Origin: CBDBFH01 sp965204775 | GTDB lineage: Bacteria > Pseudomonadota > Alphaproteobacteria > JAPOUT01 > G958296285 | Direction: 5' to 3' | DNA: 64,000 nucleotides | NCBI GenBank assembly: GCA_965204775.1 | Contig: CBDBFH010000027.1 | Coordinates: forward strand, 1-64,000 | Shown: piece by piece, positions 17,443 to 26,123 of the stretch | Numbering within the stretch: position 1 is the stretch's first letter | Layout: every line of letters begins with the position of its first letter | The notes under the pieces: generated by a model | What the model saw: the letters and a program-made list of their open reading frames with translations, nothing else | Told to the model about the DNA's origin: nothing | The model's database searches: none | Made by a program: the position numbers and the translations under genes

Positions 17443-18197
17443 TGGAGCCCGGCCTCGTCCTGCTGCTGGCGGCGGCGGTCTTGCTGGCCTCGCTGCTCTC
17501 CGGCGTTTTCGGCATGGCCGGGGGGCTGTTTCTGATGGCCGTCCTGCTGTTTGTCCTGCCGCCGGTCCCGGCCCTGATCCTGCATGGAGTCGCGCAGGCG
17601 GCCTCCAATGGCTGGCGCTGGCTGCTCAATCGCCGCCACGCAGGAGGGCAGGGGTGGCGCATTCTTTTCTATTACGGACTGGGAACCGGCGCGGTCGCCG
17701 CGCTGTTCTACGCCTTCCGCTTCACGCCCGATGCGCCGCTGATCTTTCTCCTCCTTGGGCTGGTCGGGATTGCCGGGGCGGCGCTGCCCGCGCGCTCCTC
17801 GCTGGACGCAACCCGCCCCGGAACCGCCGTCCTGTGCGGCTTCGGCGTCAATGCGCTCCATCTGACCGCCGGAGTCTCCGGCCCGCTCCTCCACATCTTC
17901 TTTCTTAATCCGGCGCTGGGCCGCCATCAGGTGGTCGCGATCAAGGCCGCCACCCAAACCGCCGGACATGCGGTCAAGGTCGCCTATTTTTCCATCGTTG
18001 CAGGCTGGAGTCCGGCGCTTTCGGCCCATCCGGCCTGGCTCTATGCCCTGATCGTTCTGCTGGCGCTGGGCGGCGCGGCGGGGGGTAAACAGATTCTGGG
18101 CCGCCTCAGCGAGGAGCAATTCCGCCGGGCCAGCCGGTGGCTGATCTTCGTCATGGGCCTGATCTGCATCGCGCAGGCGGCAAATCTCCGGCTCTAG
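17442..18197 (+). CDS. TauE/SafE family anion exporter
   Basis: A polytopic inner-membrane protein (251 residues) of the TauE/SafE (DUF81) family, with about eight hydrophobic segments and the two-repeat architecture; the first repeat opens with SGVFGMAGGLFLMAVLLF and the second with FGVNALHLTAGVSGPLL. Members export sulfite, sulfoacetate or related anions. It is the last gene of the GST-DUF1330-DsbA operon, its ATG overlapping the preceding stop by one base. A role in disposing of a sulfur-containing product is inferred. It converges on znuB with a 4-nt overlap. Confidence 0.82.
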   Translation: MEPGLVLLLAAAVLLASLLSGVFGMAGGLFLMAVLLFVLPPVPALILHGVAQAASNGWRWLLNRRHAGGQGWRILFYYGLGTGAVAALFYAFRFTPDAPLIFLLLGLVGIAGAALPARSSLDATRPGTAVLCGFGVNALHLTAGVSGPLLHIFFLNPALGRHQVVAIKAATQTAGHAVKVAYFSIVAGWSPALSAHPAWLYALIVLLALGGAAGGKQILGRLSEEQFRRASRWLIFVMGLICIAQAANLRL

Positions 18198-19093
18198 CCG
18201 GAAAGCGCCCCGCCCCTCCCGACAAACGCCAGCCGCGAGGCCAGAAAACAAACCACCGCAACACACGCTATCGAAGGGCCGGGCGGAGTCCCCAGAAGGC
18301 CATAAACCCCCATCCCACCCAATACCGAAACAAACCCAATCCCCAATGCCCCCCAAAACATCTGACCCGGCGTGGACACAAACCCGCGCGCCGCCGCCGC
18401 CGGAATAATCAATAGCGCCGAAACCAGCAAAACCCCCGTCACCCGAATCTCAACCGCAACCACCAGCGCCAGCAAAGCCAGAAAAATCGCCCGAACCCGG
18501 ACAACCGGAACATTCTCCGCCTGCGCCAGATCCGGCGCCAAAGTCGCCATCAACAAAGAGCGCCAGATCCAGACCAGGCCCGCCAGCGCCAGCGCCGCCG
18601 TCACACAAAGCCAGAACAAATCGCCCAGACCAATCCGCTCCAGACTGCCGAACAAAAACTCTTCCAGACCATGAATGTTCGACAAACCCTCATCTGCGTG
18701 ACCGCCTTCGTGCCCGTTTCCGTGCCCGTCTTCGTGCCCGTCTTCGTGATCGCCCTCCTCCATATGCCCCGGACCCTCAATCGAGGCCAGATGCGTCAGC
18801 AAAACCCCAAACGCCAATCCCCCATGCGCCAATACCGCCAGCAGCGCGTCAAAAGGCACATGCTTCTCACTCGCATAGGCCAGCAAAAGCGCCGCCGCCA
18901 GACAAAAACACGTCAGCGCCCCGAACGGCGAAACCCCCGCCAATAACCCCAGACCCGCACCCAAAAGAGAGGCATGCGCCAGAGAATCGCCGAAAAAGGA
19001 CATCCGCCGCCAAACCGCAAAACACCCAAACGGCGCAGAAACCGCCGCCGCCACCAGTCCGGCGGCCAAAGCCGTCGCAATAAAGCCGCTCAC
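18194..19093 (-). CDS. znuB: Zinc ABC transporter permease ZnuB
   Basis: Inner-membrane permease of the ABC-3 family for zinc (or manganese) uptake. The 299-residue product has about eight membrane helices, the conserved FGDSLAHASLLGAG near the N-terminus, and the GVLLVSALLIIPAAAA signature near 225. A cytoplasmic or periplasmic loop at about 110-132 is packed with His, Asp, Glu and Gly (seven His in 23 residues), a metal-binding stretch. It is translated with znuC (4-nt overlap). No periplasmic ZnuA gene lies nearby. Confidence 0.9.
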   Translation of the reverse strand: MSGFIATALAAGLVAAAVSAPFGCFAVWRRMSFFGDSLAHASLLGAGLGLLAGVSPFGALTCFCLAAALLLAYASEKHVPFDALLAVLAHGGLAFGVLLTHLASIEGPGHMEEGDHEDGHEDGHGNGHEGGHADEGLSNIHGLEEFLFGSLERIGLGDLFWLCVTAALALAGLVWIWRSLLMATLAPDLAQAENVPVVRVRAIFLALLALVVAVEIRVTGVLLVSALLIIPAAAARGFVSTPGQMFWGALGIGFVSVLGGMGVYGLLGTPPGPSIACVAVVCFLASRLAFVGRGGALSG

Positions 19094-19797
19094 GGAGCGG
19101 GCCGCGGCGGAAGCGGATTATGACTGTGATCGTGCCGGTGATGATAAACCGAAAGCGACTCATCCCCGGCCTCCTGCTCGCCGGGCGCGCCCCGGCAGCA
19201 AATGTGATTGTTCAGGCACAAAACCTCGTTCGAGGCCGACATCACATGATGAATATCATGCGAAATCAGCATCATGCCGCAATCGCGCCGCTGCGGCAGC
19301 TCGGCGGCAAAGGCATAAAAGGCGCTCTGACCGTCGGCGTCCATGAAGGCCGCAGGTTCGTCAAACAGCAACAGATCAGGGCGGCCCAAAAGCGACCGCG
19401 CCAGCAAAACCCGCTTCATCTCCCCCCCCGACAAAACCTGCAAAGGACGATCCGCCAACTCCCCGGCCCCCAGAAGCTCAAGCGCCTCCTCAACCTCGCC
19501 CTTCGGCCTGCGCCTCGGCAAATGCAGAAAATCGCGCACCTTGACCGGAACCGCATGAGTCGTCTCAAAACCCTGCGGCACATAGCCGATCCGTAAACCC
19601 GGCGCGCGTGTCAACCGCCCCCCGTCCAGCGCCGCCAGACCCAAAATCACATGCGCCAGCGTCGTCTTACCCGCCCCGTTGGGGCCGATCACCATCAGAA
19701 TCCGGCCCCGGCGCAATTCCAGGTCAACCCCCGACAGAATCGCCCGTCCCGTCCGCGAGGCCGTTGCATTCTCAATCTTCACCAAAATGTCGTCCAT
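19090..19797 (-). CDS. znuC: Zinc ABC transporter ATPase ZnuC
   Basis: ATP-binding subunit for the ZnuB permease. From the ATG at 19797: Walker A GPNGAGKT at 38-45, signature LSGGE at 122-126, Walker B LLLFDEP at 142-148 and the H-loop LISHDIHHVM near 177. The C-terminal tail has a His-rich segment (YHHRHDHSHN), a zinc-sensing feature of ZnuC. A start five codons upstream is possible. Metal specificity (Zn rather than Mn) is inferred from the His-rich parts. Divergent from rpiA over about 165 nt; I could not recognise a Zur box. Confidence 0.9.
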   Translation of the reverse strand: MDDILVKIENATASRTGRAILSGVDLELRRGRILMVIGPNGAGKTTLAHVILGLAALDGGRLTRAPGLRIGYVPQGFETTHAVPVKVRDFLHLPRRRPKGEVEEALELLGAGELADRPLQVLSGGEMKRVLLARSLLGRPDLLLFDEPAAFMDADGQSAFYAFAAELPQRRDCGMMLISHDIHHVMSASNEVLCLNNHICCRGAPGEQEAGDESLSVYHHRHDHSHNPLPPRPAP

Positions 19798-19964
19798 GCC
19801 TCTCGCCCCCAAACGGCACGGACAGCGCCTGCCGCATAACAGCGACGGAACCCCCGCCGCCTACAAGTCTCGGCGCCTTTCCTCTCCCGCCATTCATGCT
19901 ATAGGAAACCCCGTCCCCCGTCAAAAGGGGTTAACCACCCCCAACCCCATACCCCTTCAACCCG

Positions 19965-20681
19965 ATGAGCCAGACCGCCGCCAAACGCGCCGCCGCCCGC
20001 GCCGCGCTCGATTTCGTCAAGCCGGGCATGGTGCTCGGTCTGGGCACCGGCTCGACCGCCGATCTCTTCCTCGACCTCCTCGGACAGAAAATCGCCCAGG
20101 GCCTGAGCATCACCGGCGTCGCCACCTCGCAGCGGACCGAACGCCGCGCCGCAAAAAACCGGATCCCCCTCGCCCCCCGGCCCCCCGCCAGGATCGACCT
20201 GACCATTGACGGCGCGGATGAAATCGACCCCGCCCTGTGCCTCATCAAAGGCGGCGGCGGCGCGCTCCTGCGCGAGAAGATCACCGCCGCCCTCTCGGCG
20301 CGCATGGTCGTCATCGCCGATCAGAGCAAGCAGGTCGCCCAACTGGGCCGCTTCCCGCTGCCGGTCGAGGTCTTCGCCTTCGGCGCAGGCCCGCTTGCGC
20401 AAGATGCGCTCGCCCGCGCCCTGCGCCAAAGCGGCGTCCGCGCTCCCCGGATCACCCTGCGCCGGACGCCGGATGGAGGAAATTTTAACACCGATAGCGG
20501 CAATCTCATCTATGATTGCGCCTGCGCGGAAATCCCCGGCCCGGAAGAAACCGCCCGCCGCCTCGACGCCCTGCCCTGTGTCGCCGGGCACGGGCTGTTT
20601 CCGGGCTTTGCTTCCTGCGCCGTCATCGGCGCGCCGGACGGTTCGGCCCGCCTGATCGAAAATGCCACGGAGACCCCATAA
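19965..20681 (+). CDS. rpiA: Ribose-5-phosphate isomerase A
   Basis: Interconverts ribose-5-phosphate and ribulose-5-phosphate in the pentose phosphate pathway. The 238-residue protein has all three family motifs: GLGTGSTA near 26, TIDGADEID near 84 with the catalytic Asp, and LIKGGGGALLREK near 96 with the catalytic Glu/Lys. Length is normal. The stop overlaps the gor start by one base, so the two are co-transcribed; both serve NADPH/redox metabolism. Confidence 0.95.
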   Translation: MSQTAAKRAAARAALDFVKPGMVLGLGTGSTADLFLDLLGQKIAQGLSITGVATSQRTERRAAKNRIPLAPRPPARIDLTIDGADEIDPALCLIKGGGGALLREKITAALSARMVVIADQSKQVAQLGRFPLPVEVFAFGAGPLAQDALARALRQSGVRAPRITLRRTPDGGNFNTDSGNLIYDCACAEIPGPEETARRLDALPCVAGHGLFPGFASCAVIGAPDGSARLIENATETP

Positions 20682-22033
20682 TGCCCTCTTTCGACTATGA
20701 CCTGTTTGTGATCGGCGCCGGATCGGGCGGCGTGCGCGCCGCGCGCCTCGCCGCCGAGGCCGGAGCAAAGACCGCCATCGCCGAACAGGACCGCGTCGGC
20801 GGAACCTGCATCATCCGCGGTTGCGTCCCCAAAAAACTCCTCGTCTATGCCAGCCATTTCGGCGAGGACTTCGAAGACGCCCGCGGCTTCGGCTGGCAGG
20901 CCGCCCGCCCCCGCTTCGACTGGCCCACCCTCGTCGCCAACAAGAACGCCGAAGTCGACCGCCTCAACCGCGTCTATATCGAAAACCTCAACAATGCCGG
21001 AGTCCGCCTCCTCCAGACCCAGGCCAGCCTGCGCGGACCCCATGAGGTCTATCTCGAAGCGGAAGGCCGCTCCGTCACCGCCGAAACCATCCTCATCTCG
21101 ACCGGCGCCTGGCCTTTCAAGCCCGGCGGCGTCCCCGGCATCGAACATGCGATCACCTCGAACGAGGCCTTCCACCTCGACCGGCTGCCCGAAAAAATCG
21201 TCATCGTCGGAGGCGGCTATATCGGAATCGAATTCGCCGGAATCTTCAACGGCCTCGGCGCGGACATCACCCTCATCCATCGCGGCGAGGAAATCCTGCG
21301 CCCCGGCTTCGACGACGACCTGCGCCGTCTCCTCCGCCAGGAGATGGGCAAGAAGGGCGTCGACATCCGAACCCAAACCGAAGTCACCGCCATCACGCCG
21401 AAGGGCAGGGGCTATGAACTCTCCCTCAAAGGCGGCGAGACGCTCGAGGCGGGCCTCGTCATGTACGCCACCGGACGCCGGCCCCAAACCGGCAAGCTGG
21501 GCCTCGAGGCCGCCGGAGTCGAGACCGCCCCCAATGGCGCAGTCACGGTCGACGCCTATTCAAAAACCTCGCAGGACTCGGTCTATGCCATCGGCGACGT
21601 CACCAACCGGGTCAATCTCACCCCGGTCGCGATCCGGGAGGGCATCGCCTTCGTCGAGACCCGCTTCAAGGGCAATCCGGCGGCGGTCGATCACTCCATC
21701 GTTTCAACCGCGGTCTTTTCGCAGCCCGCGCTGGGCGCGGTCGGCCTCACCGAGGCGCAGGCCCGCGAGAAGCATGGCGAAGTTACAATTTACAAATCCG
21801 CCTTCCGCCCCATGAAGCACACCCTTTCGGGCCGCAACGAGCAGACCATGTTCAAGATGGTCGTCGAGCCGGAAAGCGATAAAATCCTGGGCATCCACAT
21901 TCTGGGGCCGGATTCAGGGGAACTGATCCAGCTGATCGGAATCGCGGTGACCATGGGGGCGACCAAGGCCCAGTTCGACGCGACCATCGCCGTCCATCCG
22001 ACCGCCTCCGAAGAACTGGTCACAATGGGCTGA
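20681..22033 (+). CDS. gor: Glutathione-disulfide reductase
   Basis: FAD flavoprotein that reduces glutathione disulfide with NADPH. The 450-residue product has the FAD Rossmann motif IGAGSGGVRAAR, the redox-active disulfide GGTCIIRGCVPKK (Cys43/Cys48), a second Rossmann motif GGGYIGIEFAG and the C-terminal HPTASEE catalytic His-Glu. The CIIRGC variant is seen in proteobacterial glutathione reductases, unlike the lipoamide dehydrogenase CLNVGC. It fits with several glutathione-linked genes 3-7 kb upstream. Confidence 0.94.
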   Translation: MPSFDYDLFVIGAGSGGVRAARLAAEAGAKTAIAEQDRVGGTCIIRGCVPKKLLVYASHFGEDFEDARGFGWQAARPRFDWPTLVANKNAEVDRLNRVYIENLNNAGVRLLQTQASLRGPHEVYLEAEGRSVTAETILISTGAWPFKPGGVPGIEHAITSNEAFHLDRLPEKIVIVGGGYIGIEFAGIFNGLGADITLIHRGEEILRPGFDDDLRRLLRQEMGKKGVDIRTQTEVTAITPKGRGYELSLKGGETLEAGLVMYATGRRPQTGKLGLEAAGVETAPNGAVTVDAYSKTSQDSVYAIGDVTNRVNLTPVAIREGIAFVETRFKGNPAAVDHSIVSTAVFSQPALGAVGLTEAQAREKHGEVTIYKSAFRPMKHTLSGRNEQTMFKMVVEPESDKILGIHILGPDSGELIQLIGIAVTMGATKAQFDATIAVHPTASEELVTMG

Positions 22034-22111
22034 CGCTCCGGGGGCGAAAGCCTCTTGTGATGAGGCGGGCAAAAGCTCTATAACCCGTTCGCTCCCCTTC
22101 AGGAGGCCGAT

Positions 22112-23491
22112 ATGACCACATGGTCGCCGCATAGCTGGCGCACAAAGCCGATACGGCAGGTCCCGGACTATCCCGACCGGGCGGTGCTGGAGGCTGTCGA
22201 GAAGCGCCTCGCCGGTTTCCCGCCGCTCGTCTTCGCCGGGGAGGCCCGCAGTCTGACCGCCCATCTGGGCGAGGTCGCCGAAGGCCGCGCCTTCCTGCTG
22301 CAGGGCGGCGACTGCTCGGAGAGCTTCGCCGAACATTCCGGCGACAATATCCGCGACACTTTCCGCCTCCTCCTCCAGATGGCGGTCGTGCTCACCTTCG
22401 CCAGCGCGCTGCCCGTCGTCAAAGTCGGGCGGATCGCCGGGCAATTCGCCAAGCCGCGCTCAAATGAAGAGGAAGAGCAAGGCGGCGTCACCCTGCCGAT
22501 CTACCGCGGCGACATCATCAACGACATCCGCTTCGACGCCGCCGCCCGCATCCCCGACCCCGACCGCCAGATCAAGGCCTATCGCCAGTCGGCCTCGACC
22601 CTCAACCTCCTGCGCGCCTTCGCCCAGGGCGGCTTCGCCGACCTCGAACGGGTCCATAACTGGATCCTCAGCTTTGTCGCCGAAAGCCGCCAGGGTGAGC
22701 GTTACCGCGAAGTCGCCGGAAAGATCACCCAGGCCCTCGACTTCATGCGCGCCTGCGGCGTCGACTCCTCGACCGCGCCCCAACTGCGCAGCGTCGAATT
22801 CTTCACCAGCCACGAGGCCCTCCTCCTGGGCTACGAGCAGGCTCTTACCCGCGTCGACTCCCTCACCGGCAAATCCTACGACACTTCGGCGCATATGCTC
22901 TGGATCGGCGACCGCACCCGCCAGACTGGCGGCGCGCATGTCGAATTCTGCCGCGGAATCGCCAACCCCATCGGCCTCAAATGCGGCCCGGCTCTCGAAT
23001 GCGACGATCTCCTGCGCCTGACCGACATTCTCAACCCCGACAATACGCCGGGCCGCCTGACCCTCATCTGCCGCTTCGGCGCAGACAAGGCCGCACAATG
23101 CCTGCCCCCCCTGATGCGCGCCATCAAGGCCGAAGGCCGCAAGGTCGTCTGGTCGTGCGACCCCATGCATGGCAACACCATCAAGGCCTCCAACGGCTAC
23201 AAGACCCGCAAGATAGCCAGAATCCTCGAAGAGGTCCGCCATTTCATGCGCTGCGCCCGCAGCGAAGGCGTCCATCCGGGCGGAATCCACCTCGAAATGA
23301 CCGGCCAGAATGTCACCGAATGTCTGGGCGGCGCGCAAAACCTCTCGGAAGCCGATCTCTCCAGTCGCTATCACACCCACTGCGACCCGCGCCTTAATGC
23401 CGCTCAGGCGCTTGAACTCGCCTTCCTTATCGCTGAAGAAATCCGCCGCGCGCCCGCCGCCGAAGCCCGAATCCGCGCCGGCGCCGCCTAA
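22112..23491 (+). CDS. aroG: Class II 3-deoxy-7-phosphoheptulonate synthase
   Basis: First enzyme of the shikimate pathway, condensing PEP and erythrose-4-phosphate. The 459-residue product is of the plant-type (class II) family: WSPHSWRTKPIRQVPDYPD at the start, LLQGGDCSESF near 66, KVGRIAGQFAKPRS, the RGDIIND stretch, and KVVWSCDPMHGNT and HPGGIHLEMTGQNVTEC further on, which hold metal-binding Cys, His and Glu residues. AGGAGG ribosome site 5 nt before the ATG. It is convergent with the sulfatase gene, overlapping 4 nt. Confidence 0.95.
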   Translation: MTTWSPHSWRTKPIRQVPDYPDRAVLEAVEKRLAGFPPLVFAGEARSLTAHLGEVAEGRAFLLQGGDCSESFAEHSGDNIRDTFRLLLQMAVVLTFASALPVVKVGRIAGQFAKPRSNEEEEQGGVTLPIYRGDIINDIRFDAAARIPDPDRQIKAYRQSASTLNLLRAFAQGGFADLERVHNWILSFVAESRQGERYREVAGKITQALDFMRACGVDSSTAPQLRSVEFFTSHEALLLGYEQALTRVDSLTGKSYDTSAHMLWIGDRTRQTGGAHVEFCRGIANPIGLKCGPALECDDLLRLTDILNPDNTPGRLTLICRFGADKAAQCLPPLMRAIKAEGRKVVWSCDPMHGNTIKASNGYKTRKIARILEEVRHFMRCARSEGVHPGGIHLEMTGQNVTECLGGAQNLSEADLSSRYHTHCDPRLNAAQALELAFLIAEEIRRAPAAEARIRAGAA

Positions 23492-25065
23492 ACCGGCGCC
23501 GTGCGCGCCAGCTTGCGCCCGCCCGCAGGCAAAGAGTCCTTCAGATCGGCAACCAGATCGCTGCGCAAACTGCGCCGCTTCCGGTCATCCCACAGATTGA
23601 CCATCTGCAGGGGGTCCTCCTTCAGATCATATAACTCGCCCTCGTTGCCGTCATAAAGACTGGACGCCTCATAGGCTGAGCAAATGTAGCCGTCGCGGGT
23701 GATCGTGTTGAGGTGAATCGTGACCGCCTCCGCCGGGGCCCCGGCAATCCCGCGCACGGCTTGCGCGCCCCCGCCGTGCACCGTCTCCCATTCCGTCAGC
23801 ACCCGCTCGCGCCCCTGCGCCTGCGCCTCTTGCGCGTCGACGGGCAGCGCCCGGCCCTCCATCCACGCCGGCGCCTCCACCCCCGCAATCGCGCAGAATG
23901 TCGGGGCAAGATCAATATGGCCCACCGGCGCTTCAATCTCGCCCCCGCGCACATGCGCCGCCGGTGCAGGCCGCCAGAGCAAGGGCAGGCGCATCAGCGA
24001 TTCAACATGAAACGGCCCCTTGAACATCAAGCCGTAATCCCCCTGCATCTCGCCGTGGTCGGTGGTGAAAAGAACGTCCGTCTCATCCCCCCAGCCGCGC
24101 CCCTCGATGCAGGCGAGCACCTTGGCGCAAGATTCATCGATCAACTCGTTCTCGATATGCGTCAGGGCATTGATTTCGCGCACCTGATCGTCCGTCATCG
24201 CCGCCGGCACAAAGCCCGGCGGCATCTCAAGATTCGTATGCATCTTCGCCAGATAGGCCGCCAGCCAGTGGCCCGGACGCTTCTCCAGCGCCGCAATCCG
24301 CGCCTCATGACTGCGCGGCCAGGCCTCGGGAAGGGCCAGCGCGCGCCAGTCCACCCGCCCCCGCTCGCCCGCCGGCGGATCCCACGGATGATGCGGGTCG
24401 GGGAAACTCATCCAGACAAACCAGTCGTCCTGCGCGTCAAGCCCCTCCAGAAAAGCAATCGTCCGCGCCGCCACCCAGTCCGTGTGATACGCCGCGCGCG
24501 GACACGGGTTGTCCCAGCACTGAACCGCGCCCGTCTGCCCCCCGCCTTGCGCGTTCTGCCGCCCCTGCGCATCGACAATCGGATAAAAACCGCCGATATG
24601 CGACCCATGCTCCTCGCGCATCCAGCGGTCATAATGGGCGTGGCCCATAATAAAATGATTGGCCAGCTCCATATGATCAAAACCGCGGTGCGGGCCATGC
24701 TCGCCCCGCCCGGCCATGGTATTCTCATAATAAGCGTCGCCGCCCAGCCACGGCTCAAAATGCGCCTTGCCGATCAGCGCCGTGCGGTAGCCTTTCTCGT
24801 CCTTGAGCAGACCGGCAACGCTCGGCGCGTCAGGGGGAAGCGGAACGCCGTTCATCCAGACCCCATGCGTGCGCGGATACTGCCCGGTCATCATGGTCGC
24901 CCGCGCCGGCATGCACACAACATTCTGCCCGTGCGCCCGGCGGTAATTCAGGCCCCGCCGCGCCAGGCCGTCGAGCGCCGGTGTGCGCGCAACTCTCCCC
25001 CCGTTGCAGCCCAGCGCGTCATAGCGCATCTGATCGGTTGTGATGAAGAGGATCTTGCGCCCCAT
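23488..25065 (-). CDS. Sulfatase (Cys-type, formylglycine-dependent)
   Basis: Hydrolase of the alkaline phosphatase/sulfatase superfamily. From ATG 25065 the product has 525 residues. The metal-binding Asp lies in LFITTDQMRYD near residue 11, and the C-x-P-x-R core (CMPAR, Cys51) marks the Cys converted to formylglycine. FTTDHGEMQGDYGLM near 310 gives further metal ligands. No signal peptide is seen, so it probably acts in the cytoplasm. Three bases separate it from the reductase gene upstream, and a symporter gene follows further upstream: a small catabolic cluster for an imported sulfate ester or related compound is plausible. The substrate is unknown. Confidence 0.88.
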   Translation of the reverse strand: MGRKILFITTDQMRYDALGCNGGRVARTPALDGLARRGLNYRRAHGQNVVCMPARATMMTGQYPRTHGVWMNGVPLPPDAPSVAGLLKDEKGYRTALIGKAHFEPWLGGDAYYENTMAGRGEHGPHRGFDHMELANHFIMGHAHYDRWMREEHGSHIGGFYPIVDAQGRQNAQGGGQTGAVQCWDNPCPRAAYHTDWVAARTIAFLEGLDAQDDWFVWMSFPDPHHPWDPPAGERGRVDWRALALPEAWPRSHEARIAALEKRPGHWLAAYLAKMHTNLEMPPGFVPAAMTDDQVREINALTHIENELIDESCAKVLACIEGRGWGDETDVLFTTDHGEMQGDYGLMFKGPFHVESLMRLPLLWRPAPAAHVRGGEIEAPVGHIDLAPTFCAIAGVEAPAWMEGRALPVDAQEAQAQGRERVLTEWETVHGGGAQAVRGIAGAPAEAVTIHLNTITRDGYICSAYEASSLYDGNEGELYDLKEDPLQMVNLWDDRKRRSLRSDLVADLKDSLPAGGRKLARTAPV

Positions 25066-25068
25066 CAA

Positions 25069-26088
25069 TCAGGCCTTGTCAGGGCCCAGGCGCACCAGCA
25101 TCTTCCCCTTGTTCTCCCCGGTGAACAGATTCAGAAACGCCTGCGGCGCCTTCTCAATCCCTTCCTCGACGCTCTCGCGCCACTTCATCTTGCCCGCCCC
25201 AATCCACTGGCCCATGTCGCGGAAAAAATCGGGCAGCATGTCGGCATGATTGGTGACGATAAAGCCCTGCAGCTTCAAACTCCGGCCAACCGCCAAAATC
25301 AGGTTGTTCGGCCCCGGCGCAGGCGTCGTCGCATTGTACTGCGAAATCATCCCGCACAGCGCAACCCGCCCCATCGGATTCATCGCAAACAGCGCCGCCT
25401 CAAGATGCTTGCCGCCGACATTCTCGAAATAAACGTCAATCCCCTTCGGAAAGGCCGCCAAAATCGCCTTGGTCAGATCGCCGCAGGTCTTGTAGTTGAT
25501 CGTCTTGTCGACGCCCGCTTCCTTCTCCAGCCAGGCGCATTTCTCATCCGACCCGGCGCTGCCGACCACATAACATCCCTTCGCCTTGGCAATCTGGCAG
25601 ACAACCGCCCCCACCGCGCCCGACGCCGCAGAGACAAAAACATTCTCCCCGTCCTTCAACTCCCCAATCCGCAGCAGACCGGCATAGGCCGTCAGCCCCG
25701 GCATCCCCAAAATACCAAGATAAGAGCCAAGCGGCGCAAGTTTGGGGTCAACCTTGTTTACCCCCGCCTTGCCGATCACCGCATATTCGCGCCAGCCCGT
25801 CATGTGCGAGACATAATCGCCCTTGCTGAAACCGGGCAGGTTCGACTCGATCACCTCGCCGATTGCGCCGCCCTCCAGCGGCTGGCCAACCTGAAACGGC
25901 GGGACGTAACTCTGCACGTCCATCATCCGCCCGCGCATATAGGGATCAACCGACATCCAGACATTGCGGACCAACATCTGCCCGTCGCCCGGGGAGGGCA
26001 CGTCAACCTGCGCCAGTTTGAAGTCGCCGGCCTTCGGCACGCCCACCGGGCGGGCCGCCAATTGAATCTCCCTGCTCTTGACGCTCAT
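25069..26088 (-). CDS. NADP-dependent oxidoreductase, CurA/PTGR family
   Basis: A 339-residue zinc-free medium-chain reductase of the leukotriene B4 dehydrogenase / curcumin reductase (YncB/CurA) type, which reduces alpha,beta-unsaturated ketones with NADPH. Family marks: VRNVWMSVDPYMRGRM near 41, YLGILGMPGLTAYAGL, the nucleotide-binding SAASGAVGAVVCQIAKAKG, and DVYFENVGGKHLEAAL. It sits 3 nt before the sulfatase gene and downstream of the symporter on the same strand. Confidence 0.9.
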   Translation of the reverse strand: MSVKSREIQLAARPVGVPKAGDFKLAQVDVPSPGDGQMLVRNVWMSVDPYMRGRMMDVQSYVPPFQVGQPLEGGAIGEVIESNLPGFSKGDYVSHMTGWREYAVIGKAGVNKVDPKLAPLGSYLGILGMPGLTAYAGLLRIGELKDGENVFVSAASGAVGAVVCQIAKAKGCYVVGSAGSDEKCAWLEKEAGVDKTINYKTCGDLTKAILAAFPKGIDVYFENVGGKHLEAALFAMNPMGRVALCGMISQYNATTPAPGPNNLILAVGRSLKLQGFIVTNHADMLPDFFRDMGQWIGAGKMKWRESVEEGIEKAPQAFLNLFTGENKGKMLVRLGPDKA

Positions 26089-26123
26089 CGGAACTCCTCC
26101 CTTGTTGTCCTGCCTTGAGTTAA

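Noticed and set aside
22034..22111. Hairpin GCCTC/GAGGC after gor
   Set aside because: Only 5 bp and no T-run; too weak to call a terminator.
23713..26118. An 801-codon plus-strand open frame
   Set aside because: It is antisense to the sulfatase and reductase genes, has Arg/His/Pro-rich non-protein-like composition and no family motif.
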